Numbered from the stretch's first letter, positions 40,988-50,341 are shown. The stretch: DNA of 64,000 bases from Stenotrophomonas maltophilia (GCF_900186865.1 NZ_LT906480.1:4792001-4856000), one strand, 5' to 3'. Numbers and translations are program-made. The notes: generated by a model not told the origin, from the letters alone.

Positions 40988-41428
40988 TTACTTGACCTTG
41001 GCGTAGGTGCCCTTCAGCGCCACGCCAGCGAGGATCGTACCGGCATAGCATTCGTAGTTGGTGCTGCTCTTGAACTCGTTCTTCTTGTAGTAGCTGACGA
41101 TGTCGACCACCGCGTTGGCACCGCGCGACTTGGCGCCGTCCTGCAGTGCGCGCAGCGCCGACAGCGCGACCCAGCGGCAGGCCTCGGCATCGCTCTTGTT
41201 GGCGGCGTTGGTCTTCTTGTTGGTCACGTCCTCGCCCAAGCGCTGCTGCACGCTGACCGGCTGGCCGGCCAGGTAGAAGCGCACGCTGCCGTCGATGCCG
41301 GCGTCCCGGGCGGCCTGCGAGGTGACCAGCTCCTGCAGGGACTGCTCAACGCGGGTGTCGCGGGCGGAGGCGGTGGAGGTCAGGGCCAGCAGTGCAGTGG
41401 CCGTGGCGATCATCAGGGTGCGGCGCAT
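40988..41428 (-). CDS. small exported protein downstream of the aryl-polyene operon
   Basis: A protein of 146 residues with a signal peptide (MRRTLMIATATALLALTSTASA) and a mature domain containing GIDGSVRFYLAGQPV, ACRWVALSALRALQDGA and the motif SRGANAVVDIVSYYKKNEF. The pattern matches a small periplasmic family often labelled excinuclease ATPase-like, a name that has no mechanistic basis. Two cysteines (CRW and NYECYAG) could form a disulfide. It starts 62 bases after the last ketosynthase of the pigment operon on the same strand, so read-through co-expression is likely. A role in pigment export or placement is possible but not shown. Confidence 0.8.
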   Translation of the reverse strand: MRRTLMIATATALLALTSTASARDTRVEQSLQELVTSQAARDAGIDGSVRFYLAGQPVSVQQRLGEDVTNKKTNAANKSDAEACRWVALSALRALQDGAKSRGANAVVDIVSYYKKNEFKSSTNYECYAGTILAGVALKGTYAKVK

Positions 41429-41490
41429 CGGAACATCTCCTTGTCGGGGGTGCGGGTGGGTTGAGGAAAAAGGCGGGATGGGACGGTGGA

Positions 41491-42729
41491 TCATTCGCTC
41501 CAGCGGCGGAACACCAGCGAGGTGTTGATGCCGCCGAAGGCGAAGTTGTTGCTCATCACGTACTCGGCCTGCAATTCGCGGCCCTGCCCGGTGATGAAGT
41601 CGAGCTGGCCGCAGCGCGGGTCAACCTCGGCCAGGTTCAGCGTGGGGGCGAACCAGCCGGCACGCATCATCTCGATGCTCAGCCAGGCCTCGAACGCACC
41701 ACAGGCACCGAGCATGTGGCCGACGTAGCTCTTCAGCGAGCTGATCGGTACGCGGCTGCCGAACACCTGCGCGGTGGCCTGGGTCTCGGCGATGTCGCCG
41801 TGATCGGTGGCGGTGCCGTGGGCGTTGACGTAGTCGATCTGCGCCGCCTCCAGGCCCGCATCCTCCAGCGCCAGGCGCATGGCCTGGGCCATGGTGTCGG
41901 CGCTGGGCTGGGTGACGTGCTGGCCGTCGCTGTTGGTGCCGTAGCCGACCACCTCGGCAAGGATGGTGGCACCGCGCGCCTGCCCGTGCTCCAGGTCTTC
42001 CAGGATCAGCGTGCAGGCACCCTCGCCCAGCACCAGGCCATCGCGGCCGGCATCGAACGGGCGCGGCGTGGTCTGCGGCGCGTCGTTGCGCACGCTGGTG
42101 GCGAACAGGGTATCGAACACCGCCGCAGCGGTAGCGTCGAGCTGCTCGGCACCACCGGCGACCATCACCGTCTGCTTGCCGCTGCGGATCGCTTCATAGG
42201 CCGCGCCCACGCCCTGGCTGCCCGAGGTGCAGGCACTGGAGGTGGTGTAGACACGCCCGGACAGGCCGAAGAACACGCCGATGTTGACCGGCGCGGTATG
42301 GCTCATCATCTTCAGGTAGGTGGTGGCGCTGATGCCTTCGGTGGTGAGCTCGTTGAGCATGCGCCCGAACTCGCCGGTGGCTTCGTGGCTGCCCGACGAG
42401 GAACCATAGGCCACGCCGGTGCGACCGCTGCGCAGCACCGGGTGCTCGTGCAGGCCAGCTTCGCGCAGCGCCACTTCGGTGGCACGCACCGACATGATCG
42501 CGACCTTGCCCATGGAGCGGGTGGTCTTGCGGTTGTAGTTCGGCGGCAGCGCGAAGTCCTGCGCCGGCGCAGCCAGCTTGGTGTTCAGCCCGGCATAGAC
42601 ATCCCACTCGGGCATCGCGCGCACCGCGTTGCGGCAGCTGCGCAGGTGCGCCTCGATGGTCGGCCAGTCATGGCCGAGCGGACTGATCGCGGACGCACCG
42701 GTCACCACGACGCGACGATCGGTGGCCAT
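41491..42729 (-). CDS. beta-ketoacyl-ACP synthase (aryl polyene, FabF-like)
   Basis: A condensing enzyme of 412 residues that extends the polyene chain with malonyl-ACP. The complete Cys-His-His triad is visible: SSACTSGSQG (about 165), NAHGTATDHGD (about 300) and SYVGHMLGACG (about 338). The terminal GGINTSL glycine motif is present. It is the last biosynthetic gene of the cluster. Its start codon shares one base with the stop of the ketoreductase (TGATG), so translation is coupled. In characterised aryl-polyene systems such a ketosynthase pairs with a chain-length-factor-like partner, for which the first gene of this operon is a candidate. Confidence 0.92.
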   Translation of the reverse strand: MATDRRVVVTGASAISPLGHDWPTIEAHLRSCRNAVRAMPEWDVYAGLNTKLAAPAQDFALPPNYNRKTTRSMGKVAIMSVRATEVALREAGLHEHPVLRSGRTGVAYGSSSGSHEATGEFGRMLNELTTEGISATTYLKMMSHTAPVNIGVFFGLSGRVYTTSSACTSGSQGVGAAYEAIRSGKQTVMVAGGAEQLDATAAAVFDTLFATSVRNDAPQTTPRPFDAGRDGLVLGEGACTLILEDLEHGQARGATILAEVVGYGTNSDGQHVTQPSADTMAQAMRLALEDAGLEAAQIDYVNAHGTATDHGDIAETQATAQVFGSRVPISSLKSYVGHMLGACGAFEAWLSIEMMRAGWFAPTLNLAEVDPRCGQLDFITGQGRELQAEYVMSNNFAFGGINTSLVFRRWSE

Positions 42730-43460
42730 CAGAGCATGCCCCCGTTCACCGAGATCACCTGGCGGGTGATGTAGCCGGCCGGTTCGGACAGCAGGAACGC
42801 CACCGTGGCCGCCACTTCGTCGGGACGGCCGACGCGGCCGGCGGGAATCAGCTTGAGCGCGTGTTCGATCACTTCATCGTTGAGCATTTCGGTCTCGATC
42901 AGGCCCGGGGCCACGCAGTTGACGGTGATCTGGCGGCTGGCCAGTTCCAGCGCCAGGGCCTTGGTGGCACCGATGATCCCGGCCTTGGCGGCACTGTAAT
43001 TGACCTGCCCGCGGTTGCCGGCCAGTCCGGACACCGACGACAGGGTGACGATGCGGCCCGGCTTGCGCCGCCGCACCATCGGCATGATCAGCGGATGCAG
43101 CACGTTGTAGAAGCCATCCAGGTTGGTGTGGATGACCTGGTCCCAATCCTCCGCCGACAGTGCCGGGAAGGCGCCGTCACGGGCGATGCCGGCATTGCAG
43201 ACCACGCCGTAGTACGCGCCGTGCGCTTCGACATCGGCCTCCAGCGCGGCGCGTGCGGCCTCGCGGTCGGCCACGTCGAACATCAGTACGCGGGCCTGCT
43301 GGCCCAACGCGTGGATCTCGGCCACCACGGCCTGTGCCTCATCCAGGCGGCTGCGGCAATGCACCACCACGTCGAAGCCATCGCGCGCGATGCGCAGCGC
43401 GATGGCCCGGCCGATGCCCCGGCTGGCGCCGGTCACCAGCACGCTTCGATTCCCTGTCAT
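42729..43460 (-). CDS. 3-oxoacyl-ACP reductase (FabG-like, aryl polyene)
   Basis: An SDR ketoreductase of 243 residues that reduces the beta-keto group after each extension. Cofactor loop TGASRGIGRAIA (about 9-20), CNAGIARDGAF, the catalytic serine in TLSSVSG and the YxxxK motif in YSAAKAGIIG (about 149-158) are all intact. It also ends with the typical VISVNGGML. Start at 43460 overlaps the dehydratase stop as ATGA. It is embedded in the minus-strand pigment operon between the dehydratase and the ketosynthase. Confidence 0.94.
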   Translation of the reverse strand: MTGNRSVLVTGASRGIGRAIALRIARDGFDVVVHCRSRLDEAQAVVAEIHALGQQARVLMFDVADREAARAALEADVEAHGAYYGVVCNAGIARDGAFPALSAEDWDQVIHTNLDGFYNVLHPLIMPMVRRRKPGRIVTLSSVSGLAGNRGQVNYSAAKAGIIGATKALALELASRQITVNCVAPGLIETEMLNDEVIEHALKLIPAGRVGRPDEVAATVAFLLSEPAGYITRQVISVNGGML

Positions 43461-43912
43461 GCCTGTCCACTCTCCAGATAGGCCATCGCATCGGCCGGTT
43501 CGAACACCGACACGTTGGCTGTAGCCCATTCGTCCTCGCCCGCCAGGATGCGGCAGGCGAACATCCCCAATCCATTGTCACCCAACAGCTCGCAGCGCGC
43601 CTGTACGCGCAGCCGCGAGCCGCTGGGGAAGCTGCAGCGCGCGCTGTTGTAGCGGCGGCTGCCGAGCAGGAAGCCCAGCTGCGGTGGCTTGCCCGCTGCA
43701 CGCGCACGGCAGCCGGCCCAGGCCGCGATGGCCTGTGCCATGTATTCGATGCCCACCCAGGCCGGCACTTCGTGGTTTTCCACGAACAGGCCGGCCTCGG
43801 GCACCACCAGTTCCGCCTCGATGGTGTCCTGGTCCCAGTGCGTGATGCGCTCCAGCAGGCACATGTCCTGGCGGTGCGGTACCACCTCTTCAATTGCATA
43901 CAGCATGTTCAT
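43457..43912 (-). CDS. 3-hydroxyacyl-ACP dehydratase (ApeP-like hotdog)
   Basis: A hotdog-fold protein of 151 residues. PHRQDMCLLERI at the N-terminus and VPAWVGIEYMAQAIAAWAG near residues 56-73 are family features of the ApeP/FabZ-like dehydratases of aryl-polyene clusters. They remove water after ketoreduction to make each double bond. The start at 43912 overlaps the ketosynthase stop (ATGA) and the end overlaps the reductase start (ATGA). It is the second dehydratase of the cluster; the other is fused to the acyl ligase. Confidence 0.9.
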   Translation of the reverse strand: MNMLYAIEEVVPHRQDMCLLERITHWDQDTIEAELVVPEAGLFVENHEVPAWVGIEYMAQAIAAWAGCRARAAGKPPQLGFLLGSRRYNSARCSFPSGSRLRVQARCELLGDNGLGMFACRILAGEDEWATANVSVFEPADAMAYLESGQA

Positions 43913-45093
43913 CGACGCTCCAGCGCCAGCACGGCATTGCTGCCGCCGAAGGCGAACGAATTGCTCAGCACCCGCCGCGGTGCCTGCGCCAGGCGGGTGG
44001 CCGGTGCGACCAGCGGCAGTGCCGGCAGCGCGGGGTCTGCCACGCCGTCCCACCAGTGCGGTGGCAGCTGCTGCTGCGGGTTCTCGGCCAGCACGATCCA
44101 GCACAATGCAGCTTCGATCGCGCCTGACGCACCCAGCGTATGGCCGGTCAGGGGCTTGGTCGAACTGGCCCGAATGCCGTTGCCCAGCACCTGCGAAACC
44201 GCCAGGCTTTCCATCGCATCGTTGTGCCCGGTGGCGGTGCCATGCAGGTTCACGTAGTCCACTTCATCGGCCGCCCAGCCGGCGCGCTGCAGCGCCTGCT
44301 GCAGTGCATCGATGGCACCCAGGCCCTGCGGGTCCGGCGCGGACATGTGGTGGGCGTCGGCCGATTCGCCCCACCCGGCCAGGCACACCGGACCCGGCTC
44401 GCGGGTGAGCAGGAACAGCGCGGCGCCCTCGCCGATGTTGATACCGGCGCGGTGCTGCGAGAACGGATTGCAGCGCAGGGCCGACACCGATTCCAGCGCG
44501 CTGAAACCGGCCACGGTGAAGCGGCACAGCGAGTCCGCGCCGCCTGCGATCACGGCGTCGACGATACCGGCTCGCAGCATGCGTGCAGCCGACATCAGCG
44601 CCTTGGCACTGGACGAACAGGCGGTGGACAGGGTCCACGCGGGCCCTTGAGCGCCGCTGCGCTGGCGCACGAACTGCGCGGCAGTACCCATTTCCTGCTG
44701 GGCGTAATCGAAGCCCTGCGGCCACTGGCCCTGTTCGGCGTGGGTGCGCAGGGCCTGCTCGGACTCACCGATGCCCGAGGTGCTGGTGCCCAGCACCACC
44801 GCCACGCGCTCGGCGCCATGGCGGGTGATCGCGGCGGCCACCGCCGGAGCGATCTGCGCCAGTGCCACGTCCAGCAGGGCGTTGTTGCGGCCGCGCAGGG
44901 CCACCGGCAGTTCCTCCAGCGCCGGCAGTGGCGTGCGTACTTCTCCCAGCGCCAGGGTGCGCCCCGGCAACAGGCTGTCGTTGTCACTGAGCCCGCCCGG
45001 CACGTCGGCGAACATCGCCGACGCGACAGCGGCGCGGCCATCGCCGAGCGCGCAGACCACGCCCAGGTCGTTCAGGTAGATCGGTGCACTCAT
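43909..45093 (-). CDS. second beta-ketoacyl synthase of the aryl-polyene operon
   Basis: A ketosynthase of 394 residues. It retains active-site Cys in STACSSSAKA (about 157), His in NLHGTATGHND (about 285) and His in PLTGHTLGASG (about 319), and ends SNSFAFGGSNAVLALERR. A full triad argues for catalysis rather than a pure chain-length factor. It is less like FabF than the 41491 gene, with a shorter N-terminus (MSAPIYLNDLGVVCALGDG). It is overlapped on both sides by four-base junctions with the lipoprotein and dehydratase genes. Confidence 0.9.
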   Translation of the reverse strand: MSAPIYLNDLGVVCALGDGRAAVASAMFADVPGGLSDNDSLLPGRTLALGEVRTPLPALEELPVALRGRNNALLDVALAQIAPAVAAAITRHGAERVAVVLGTSTSGIGESEQALRTHAEQGQWPQGFDYAQQEMGTAAQFVRQRSGAQGPAWTLSTACSSSAKALMSAARMLRAGIVDAVIAGGADSLCRFTVAGFSALESVSALRCNPFSQHRAGINIGEGAALFLLTREPGPVCLAGWGESADAHHMSAPDPQGLGAIDALQQALQRAGWAADEVDYVNLHGTATGHNDAMESLAVSQVLGNGIRASSTKPLTGHTLGASGAIEAALCWIVLAENPQQQLPPHWWDGVADPALPALPLVAPATRLAQAPRRVLSNSFAFGGSNAVLALERR

Positions 45094-45647
45094 CGGTCCT
45101 GTCCGGCCATGTCGATCGATTCGATGCGCAGCGCATAGCCTTCGGCACGGTTGTCCAGCTGCACGCTGCCATCGTCCAGGCGCTGCAGTTGCAGCCACAC
45201 CGTGCCATCGCGCGACAGGCTGCGCTGCTGGCCGTCGTCGCTGACCTGCCAGTCGGACGGCAGCGCGGCGGCGATGGCCGCGGTCGGCCACAGCGCGAAC
45301 TGCAGGTCATCCAGCACACGCTCGGCACGTACCTGCGGCGGCAGCCACGGCGCGCGCTGCTGGGTCAGCTGCTGGCCGTCCCACTGCAGGCGCACGCCGG
45401 TCTGGCCCATCGCCTGCACCGCCAGCTGCACCTGCTGCGCGTCGGCTTCCAGCAGCGCGTCGAGGTCGCGCTCATGGCTGCCGAAGCGGAAATGCAGCTG
45501 CTGCTGCAGGGCCAGCGGCGCCGGCAGGCTGGCCGGCGACAGCCGCAGCGGCGGCAGCTCCACCTGGGGCTTGGGCATGCGCCCGGCACAGGCGGCCAGC
45601 AGCAGGCACAGCAGCAGGGCCGCAGTACGGAAGATCAGGCGCTGCAC
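45090..45647 (-). CDS. DUF3261 lipoprotein
   Basis: A lipoprotein of 185 residues starting with GTG. Signal peptide LIFRTAALLLCLLLAAC ends in a lipobox LLAAC, so Cys20 should be lipidated. No Asp follows at +2 (AGR), so sorting to the outer membrane is expected. DUF3261 proteins are typical companions of aryl-polyene clusters and are thought to help place the product in the outer membrane together with the LolA-like and MMPL proteins. It overlaps the flavoprotein gene by 13 bases. Confidence 0.88.
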   Translation of the reverse strand: MQRLIFRTAALLLCLLLAACAGRMPKPQVELPPLRLSPASLPAPLALQQQLHFRFGSHERDLDALLEADAQQVQLAVQAMGQTGVRLQWDGQQLTQQRAPWLPPQVRAERVLDDLQFALWPTAAIAAALPSDWQVSDDGQQRSLSRDGTVWLQLQRLDDGSVQLDNRAEGYALRIESIDMAGQDR

Positions 45648-46885
45648 AATTCCTCCAGCACGCGCATGCGGCGACCACTTTCATCGGCCACATACGGATT
45701 CTTGGTGTCCCAGGCGTAACCGGCCAGGATGGAGCTGATCATGTCGCGCACTTCGGGCTGCTGCTGCGGGTGGTAGATGATCTTCTGGAAGCCGCCCTGG
45801 TACCAGCTTTCCACGAAGCGGCGGAAGGTCTTCACGCCGGCGCGCAGCGGGATCGAGAATTCAGCTTCCCAGTCGACGGTTTGGCCGGCATAACGGCGCT
45901 TGAGGCACTCGCTGGCCAGCTGCGCGGACTTGAAGGCAATGGTCACACCGGACGAGAACACCGGGTCGAGGAACTCGCCGGCGTTGCCCAGCAACGCGTA
46001 GCCGGGGCCCCACAGCGAGCTGACATTGGCCGAGTAACCCGTGATGCGGCGCACCGGCAGCACCGCCCATTCGGCATTGGCCAGCAGGCGGGTCAGGTTG
46101 GGGTCCTCGCCGACGATGGCCTGCAGCTTCTGCAGGTCGTCGCCTTCGTAGCGCTCGAAGAACGACGGCTCGGCGACCACGCCCAGCGAGCAGCAGCCGT
46201 TGGAGAATGGAATCGTCCAGTACCAGACGTCGATGTGTTCGGGATGGGTGGTGATCAGGATCTTGTTGCGGTCGAAGTCGGCTTCGGCCGGAATGTTGTC
46301 GCGCACGTGGCAGAAGATCGCGCCGCGCACCGGGAAATTGGATGGCGATTCCAGCTGCAGCAGGCGCGGCAGCAGGCGCGCGAAGCCCGATGCGTCGAGG
46401 ATGAAATCGGCCTCGATGCGGTATTCGCTGCCATCCGGGCGGCGCACGTTCACCGCAGGCTGTTCACCGGGTTCGACCGACAGCACTTCATCACCGAAAC
46501 GCAGCGTGGTTCCCATGCGCTCGGCGCCGCGTGCCAACACGTTGTCGAAGTCGGCGCGCTGCACCTGGTAGGTGGTACCCCAGCCCGGCGAGGACTTCTT
46601 CCGGAAGTCGAAGGCAGTACGCGCTTCACCGTGCACGAAGGCCGCGCCGTTCTTGTACTGGAAACCGGCCTCGACCACATCCTGCAGCAGCCCGGCTGCT
46701 TCGATGTACTCCATGCTCTGTGGCAGCAGGCTTTCGCCGATGGAGAAGCGCGGGAACTGCTGGCGCTCCAGCATCAGCACCTGTCGGCCCTGCTGGCGCA
46801 GCATCGCCGCGGCCACGGAGCCGGCCGGGCCTGCGCCGATGATCAGGATTTCAGTGCGTTCGACAGCATCCACAGCAGTACTCAT
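45635..46885 (-). CDS. FAD-dependent oxidoreductase / halogenase-like flavoprotein
   Basis: A flavoprotein of 416 residues of the flavin-dependent halogenase superfamily. FAD motif GAGPAG is at 17-22. A lysine in FQYKNGAAF (Lys78) aligns with the catalytic lysine of halogenases, and WYWTIP at 221-226 fits the halogenase signature WxWxIP. LLGNAGEFLDPVFSSGV near 305-321 binds FAD. Related proteins occur in xanthomonadin and aryl-polyene loci, and xanthomonadins are brominated. Halogenation of the aryl head or polyene is thus plausible, though some family members are plain oxidases. A separate flavin reductase is not encoded nearby. Confidence 0.88.
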   Translation of the reverse strand: MSTAVDAVERTEILIIGAGPAGSVAAAMLRQQGRQVLMLERQQFPRFSIGESLLPQSMEYIEAAGLLQDVVEAGFQYKNGAAFVHGEARTAFDFRKKSSPGWGTTYQVQRADFDNVLARGAERMGTTLRFGDEVLSVEPGEQPAVNVRRPDGSEYRIEADFILDASGFARLLPRLLQLESPSNFPVRGAIFCHVRDNIPAEADFDRNKILITTHPEHIDVWYWTIPFSNGCCSLGVVAEPSFFERYEGDDLQKLQAIVGEDPNLTRLLANAEWAVLPVRRITGYSANVSSLWGPGYALLGNAGEFLDPVFSSGVTIAFKSAQLASECLKRRYAGQTVDWEAEFSIPLRAGVKTFRRFVESWYQGGFQKIIYHPQQQPEVRDMISSILAGYAWDTKNPYVADESGRRMRVLEELCSA

Positions 46886-46936
46886 CGGGGCGTCCTTGTT
46901 GCTCGATCAGGGAAAGAAGAAAAGCGGAAGGCGGAC

Positions 46937-49279
46937 TCAGGCCGGCGGCAGGTCATGCGGTGGCGGCCGGAACAGTGGCGAGATCAGCCAGACCAGGCCG
47001 ATGCCGAACAGCAGGGTCAGGCCGAACGCGCGCAGCGCCGGGGTCTGCGACAGGCCCAGCAGGCCGAACGACAGCCAGGTGCTGGCCGCACCCACGCAGA
47101 CCGCCAGCCATGCGCTGGCATCGCCACGGTGTTCGATCAGGAAGATGCCGTAGTCGATGCCCATGCCCAGCAGCAGCATCAGCGCCAGCACGTTGAACAG
47201 CTGCAGCGGCTGGCCGAACAGGCCCAGCAGGCCCAGGGTCAGTGCGCCGGCAATCAGGGTGGGGGCAAATACGCGCCAGGCCTGGCGGCGGTAGCGCAGC
47301 CACAGCGCACCGAACACCAGTGCGATGCCGACCAGCAGCAGCCCGCCCATCAGCTTGCGGTAGTGGCCCAGCAGCTTGGAGAAATCGGAGGTGCGGTCTA
47401 CCCAGCGCACGCCGGGCAGGCCTTCGGCAGCACCCTGCAGCGTGGCCAGGGCATCGGCGCGCGACAGGTCATCGACCATCACCACGCTGATCATCTGCCC
47501 ACCGACTTCACCCACCCACAGGTGGCGGAACGGCTGCGAGGCCGGCGAGGCCAGGAAGGCTTCGGCGGTGAGCGGCGCGCCGGCGAACTGCGGCCGCTGC
47601 AGCGGCTCGCCCACCGCCTCGGACACGGCCGACAGCACGCCGGGTTCCACCTTCGCGGTCAGCGCAGCATCGGCCTGCTGGCGTGCCGGTGATGGCAGCC
47701 AATCGCTGATCGCGCGATAGCCACCAATGCGCTTGTCGGTGGCCAACACACGCAGGCGCTCGGTCAGTGCTTCCTCGCGCTGCAGCAGCTGCGCGGCATC
47801 GACACCCTGCACCAGGTAGAACTGCGCCGGACTGGGCATGCCCAGCAACTGGCTCAGGCGGATTTGCTGCGCCATCAATGCCGGCGGCGAGGACTGCAGG
47901 CTGCGCAGGTCGTCGTTGCTCTGCAGGCGCGCGATGCCGATGGCAGACAGCGCCAGCGTGATCACCACGAACATCGTCACCGCGCGGCGGCCATGCAGGC
48001 GCGGGAAGCGCTCCAGCGTATTGCCCAGCCACTGCGAGAAGCGGGTCTGGCGGATCTCGCCACCGTCGAGCCACGGGAACCAGAAGATCACCGTGAGGAA
48101 AGCTGCGGCCAGGCCCACCACCGAGAACAGTGCCATCTGGCGCAGGCCGGGGAACGGGGCCAGGCCCAATGCCAGGTAGGCCAGCGCACTGGTCAGCAGG
48201 GCCAGCCACAGGCCGGGCAGCAGATGCCGCAGCAGTTTCCAGCGACGATCGGCCGGTTCGGCCTGGCGCGAGGCGAACCAGTGAATGCCGTAATCCTCGG
48301 CCACACCCACCAGCGACGCACCAAACACCAGGGTCAGCACATGCACCTTGCCGAACACCAGCACCGTCACCGCCAGCGCCACGCCACAGCCGATCAGCAG
48401 CGAGGCGGCCACCAGCAGGATCGGGCGCAGCGAGCGGAATGCCAGCCACACCAGCAGCAGCACCGCCGCCAGCGACCCCCAACCGATGGTGTTGATCTCC
48501 TGGTTGGCCTGCACCGCAGCGGCCTCGGCATGCAGCGGCACGCCCGCATGCAGGATTTCAAGCTCAGGCGCCGCCGCCGTGGCGGCCTGCCCGGCACGTT
48601 CCAGCAGGCCATCGAGGTGGCGCTCGCCATCCAGCTGGAACGCCGAGCCGGGCGTATCGAACTGCAGCACGGCCCAATGCCTGCCCTCGGCTTCAAGCAG
48701 GCCGTCATCGCCCAACCGCAGGCCCGAACCCTGCGCCTGCTGCTGCCACCACTGCGGCCACAGCGACAACGGATCCTGGCGCCATTCAGTCAATCGCGGC
48801 GCACCCATCGGGCCATACAGCGCAGCCAGCGCCTGCTCGGCCAACACGCCCGGTTCGCTGCCCAGCAACTGCTCGCGCTGGGCCGGTGTCAGCAGGCGGT
48901 CGCGGTACGGCGCGTAGAACGCGCGCGCCTCGTCAAACCAGCCTTCGATCGAACCGCTGGGTACCAGCAAGGCATGGTCGGCATCCTTGGCCATGGCCGC
49001 CGCAAAGGCCGCCTGCGCGCGCTTGGCAGCCGCGCTGTCCTTGCTGCCGAGCAGCACCACGACCTGCCGCGAACTGCCATCGGCAATGCGCCGGGTGACG
49101 TCGCTCAACAGGCGGTCGTGCGCATCCTGCGGCAGCAGGGCGAGGATGTCGGTGTCGATCCGCGATTGCTGGCTCCACAGCTGCCACTGCTGTGCGCCCA
49201 GCGCCAGCAGCACCAGCAGCCAGGCAATGCCCAGCCAGTGCCACCAGCGCCGCAACCGGTCCGGTGCGTTCGATGCCAC
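46937..49279 (-). CDS. MMPL/RND-type exporter of the aryl-polyene operon
   Basis: A membrane protein of about 780 residues. Two similar halves each have a large periplasmic loop and a bundle of about five to six helices (AAVLLLVWLAFRSLRPILLV then LGMGIDYGIFLIEHRG). SLVGVAEDYGIHWFAS and GMGIDYGIFLIE carry the conserved GxxxDYG motifs of the MMPL family. GTG at 49279, five bases after the LolA-like stop, is preferred because GAGTGAGG precedes it; an ATG at 49312 would overlap that gene. It probably lifts the polyene or its lipid conjugate out of the inner membrane. Confidence 0.9.
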   Translation of the reverse strand: MASNAPDRLRRWWHWLGIAWLLVLLALGAQQWQLWSQQSRIDTDILALLPQDAHDRLLSDVTRRIADGSSRQVVVLLGSKDSAAAKRAQAAFAAAMAKDADHALLVPSGSIEGWFDEARAFYAPYRDRLLTPAQREQLLGSEPGVLAEQALAALYGPMGAPRLTEWRQDPLSLWPQWWQQQAQGSGLRLGDDGLLEAEGRHWAVLQFDTPGSAFQLDGERHLDGLLERAGQAATAAAPELEILHAGVPLHAEAAAVQANQEINTIGWGSLAAVLLLVWLAFRSLRPILLVAASLLIGCGVALAVTVLVFGKVHVLTLVFGASLVGVAEDYGIHWFASRQAEPADRRWKLLRHLLPGLWLALLTSALAYLALGLAPFPGLRQMALFSVVGLAAAFLTVIFWFPWLDGGEIRQTRFSQWLGNTLERFPRLHGRRAVTMFVVITLALSAIGIARLQSNDDLRSLQSSPPALMAQQIRLSQLLGMPSPAQFYLVQGVDAAQLLQREEALTERLRVLATDKRIGGYRAISDWLPSPARQQADAALTAKVEPGVLSAVSEAVGEPLQRPQFAGAPLTAEAFLASPASQPFRHLWVGEVGGQMISVVMVDDLSRADALATLQGAAEGLPGVRWVDRTSDFSKLLGHYRKLMGGLLLVGIALVFGALWLRYRRQAWRVFAPTLIAGALTLGLLGLFGQPLQLFNVLALMLLLGMGIDYGIFLIEHRGDASAWLAVCVGAASTWLSFGLLGLSQTPALRAFGLTLLFGIGLVWLISPLFRPPPHDLPPA

Positions 49280-49283
49280 GGCC

Positions 49284-49913
49284 TCACTCAAAGCGGCGGG
49301 CCTCGTCGGCATTGAGCGTGGCCGGCGCCTCGCTCAACGCGCTGAACTGGATCTGCGTGCGGTCCTTGTTGGCCTCGACGATCTCGACCTGGCGCACGTA
49401 GCGGTCGCCCTGCAGGGTCAGCGATTCGAAGGCCTTGGCCAGCATCGCCGACTTCGGCGTCAGGCGCAGCCGCCAGCCCTGCCCTTCACGGCTGGCCGCC
49501 ACGTTGAACTGGCTGGACAGTGCCTGCACGTCGCCACTCATCAACGCGAACATGATCGCATTCACTGAACGCATCGCCGGCTGCTGCCGCGCGTCCAGTT
49601 CGACGCGGGTGCTGCCATCACGCTGCCGGCTGAGGATGCGATCGGCGGTGACCACTACTTCCGAGGGGAACGGCTTGAGCGTGGTCCAGATCACGCCGTG
49701 CTGGCGCGCGACCACGAACCGGCCCTGCGAGCGCAGCGGGTTCCTGAAGCCACTCACCTGCTTTTCCTGAGTGAACTGGCCACGCAGCACATCCGGCCGC
49801 GCCACCGCCTGGGTAATCGCATCGATGGCGGGGTCGGCCGCCTGCACCAGTGGTGCGGCCACCAGCAGCAGCGCGCACAGCAGCGCACGCGCGAAACGGT
49901 TCGCTCGGTTCAT
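49284..49913 (-). CDS. LolA-like outer-membrane lipoprotein carrier homologue
   Basis: A protein of 209 residues with a signal peptide (FARALLCALLLVAAPLVQA) and a LolA-type unclosed beta-barrel: VLRGQFTQEKQVSGFRNPL, GRFVVARQHGVIWTTLKPFPSEVVVT and FESLTLQGDRYVRQVEI. Periplasmic. In aryl-polyene loci this homologue likely ferries the lipophilic product across the periplasm, rather than ordinary lipoproteins. Its start overlaps the thioesterase stop (ATGA), and it is followed at once by the MMPL gene, so export genes are coupled. Confidence 0.9.
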   Translation of the reverse strand: MNRANRFARALLCALLLVAAPLVQAADPAIDAITQAVARPDVLRGQFTQEKQVSGFRNPLRSQGRFVVARQHGVIWTTLKPFPSEVVVTADRILSRQRDGSTRVELDARQQPAMRSVNAIMFALMSGDVQALSSQFNVAASREGQGWRLRLTPKSAMLAKAFESLTLQGDRYVRQVEIVEANKDRTQIQFSALSEAPATLNADEARRFE

Positions 49914-50341
49914 GGCGCAGGCACTCCCAGGCGTTCCCACAGTACCGGCGGGCACTGGTTTAGCATTTCCTTGCTGGCCGCGTCCACCGCGACCTGGATG
50001 GTCATCGCCCGGGTCAGCACCTGGCCGCTTTCCGCATCGAGGATTTCGTACTCGATCTTCAGCCGGTTCTCCCATTCCACGATGCGCGCGACCACGCGCA
50101 GCGCCTGGTTGAACAGCAGCGGGCGCACGTACTTCACCCGCGCGTCGACCACCGGCCACAGGTAGCCCGATTCGAGCATCTGCGGGTAGTCGTAGTCGTA
50201 GCGACCGAGCAGCGCGCAGCGCGCGATCTCGAAGTACTTGAAGTAGTTGCCATGCCAGACCACGTTCATCGGATCGCAGTCATGGAAGGCGGGGGTCAAC
50301 GCAATCTCGCCAACCCGTTCAATGGCCTCATTCACCGGCAT
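49910..50341 (-). CDS. acyl-CoA/ACP thioesterase (YbgC-like)
   Basis: A hotdog thioesterase of 143 residues. The catalytic motif FHDCDPMNVVWHGNYFKYFE has the conserved aspartate (Asp before PMNVVWHG) and is near residues 18-37. MTIQVAVDAASKEML follows at the C-terminus. It probably releases or edits acyl chains on the ACPs of the operon. The start at 50341 overlaps the ammonia-lyase end by 14 bases, and the stop overlaps the LolA-like start. Confidence 0.9.
   Translation of the reverse strand: MPVNEAIERVGEIALTPAFHDCDPMNVVWHGNYFKYFEIARCALLGRYDYDYPQMLESGYLWPVVDARVKYVRPLLFNQALRVVARIVEWENRLKIEYEILDAESGQVLTRAMTIQVAVDAASKEMLNQCPPVLWERLGVPAP

Noticed and set aside
40988..41428. An excinuclease (UvrA-type) ATPase subunit
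   Set aside because: The protein is small, exported and lacks any ATP-binding motif; that label is a database carry-over.
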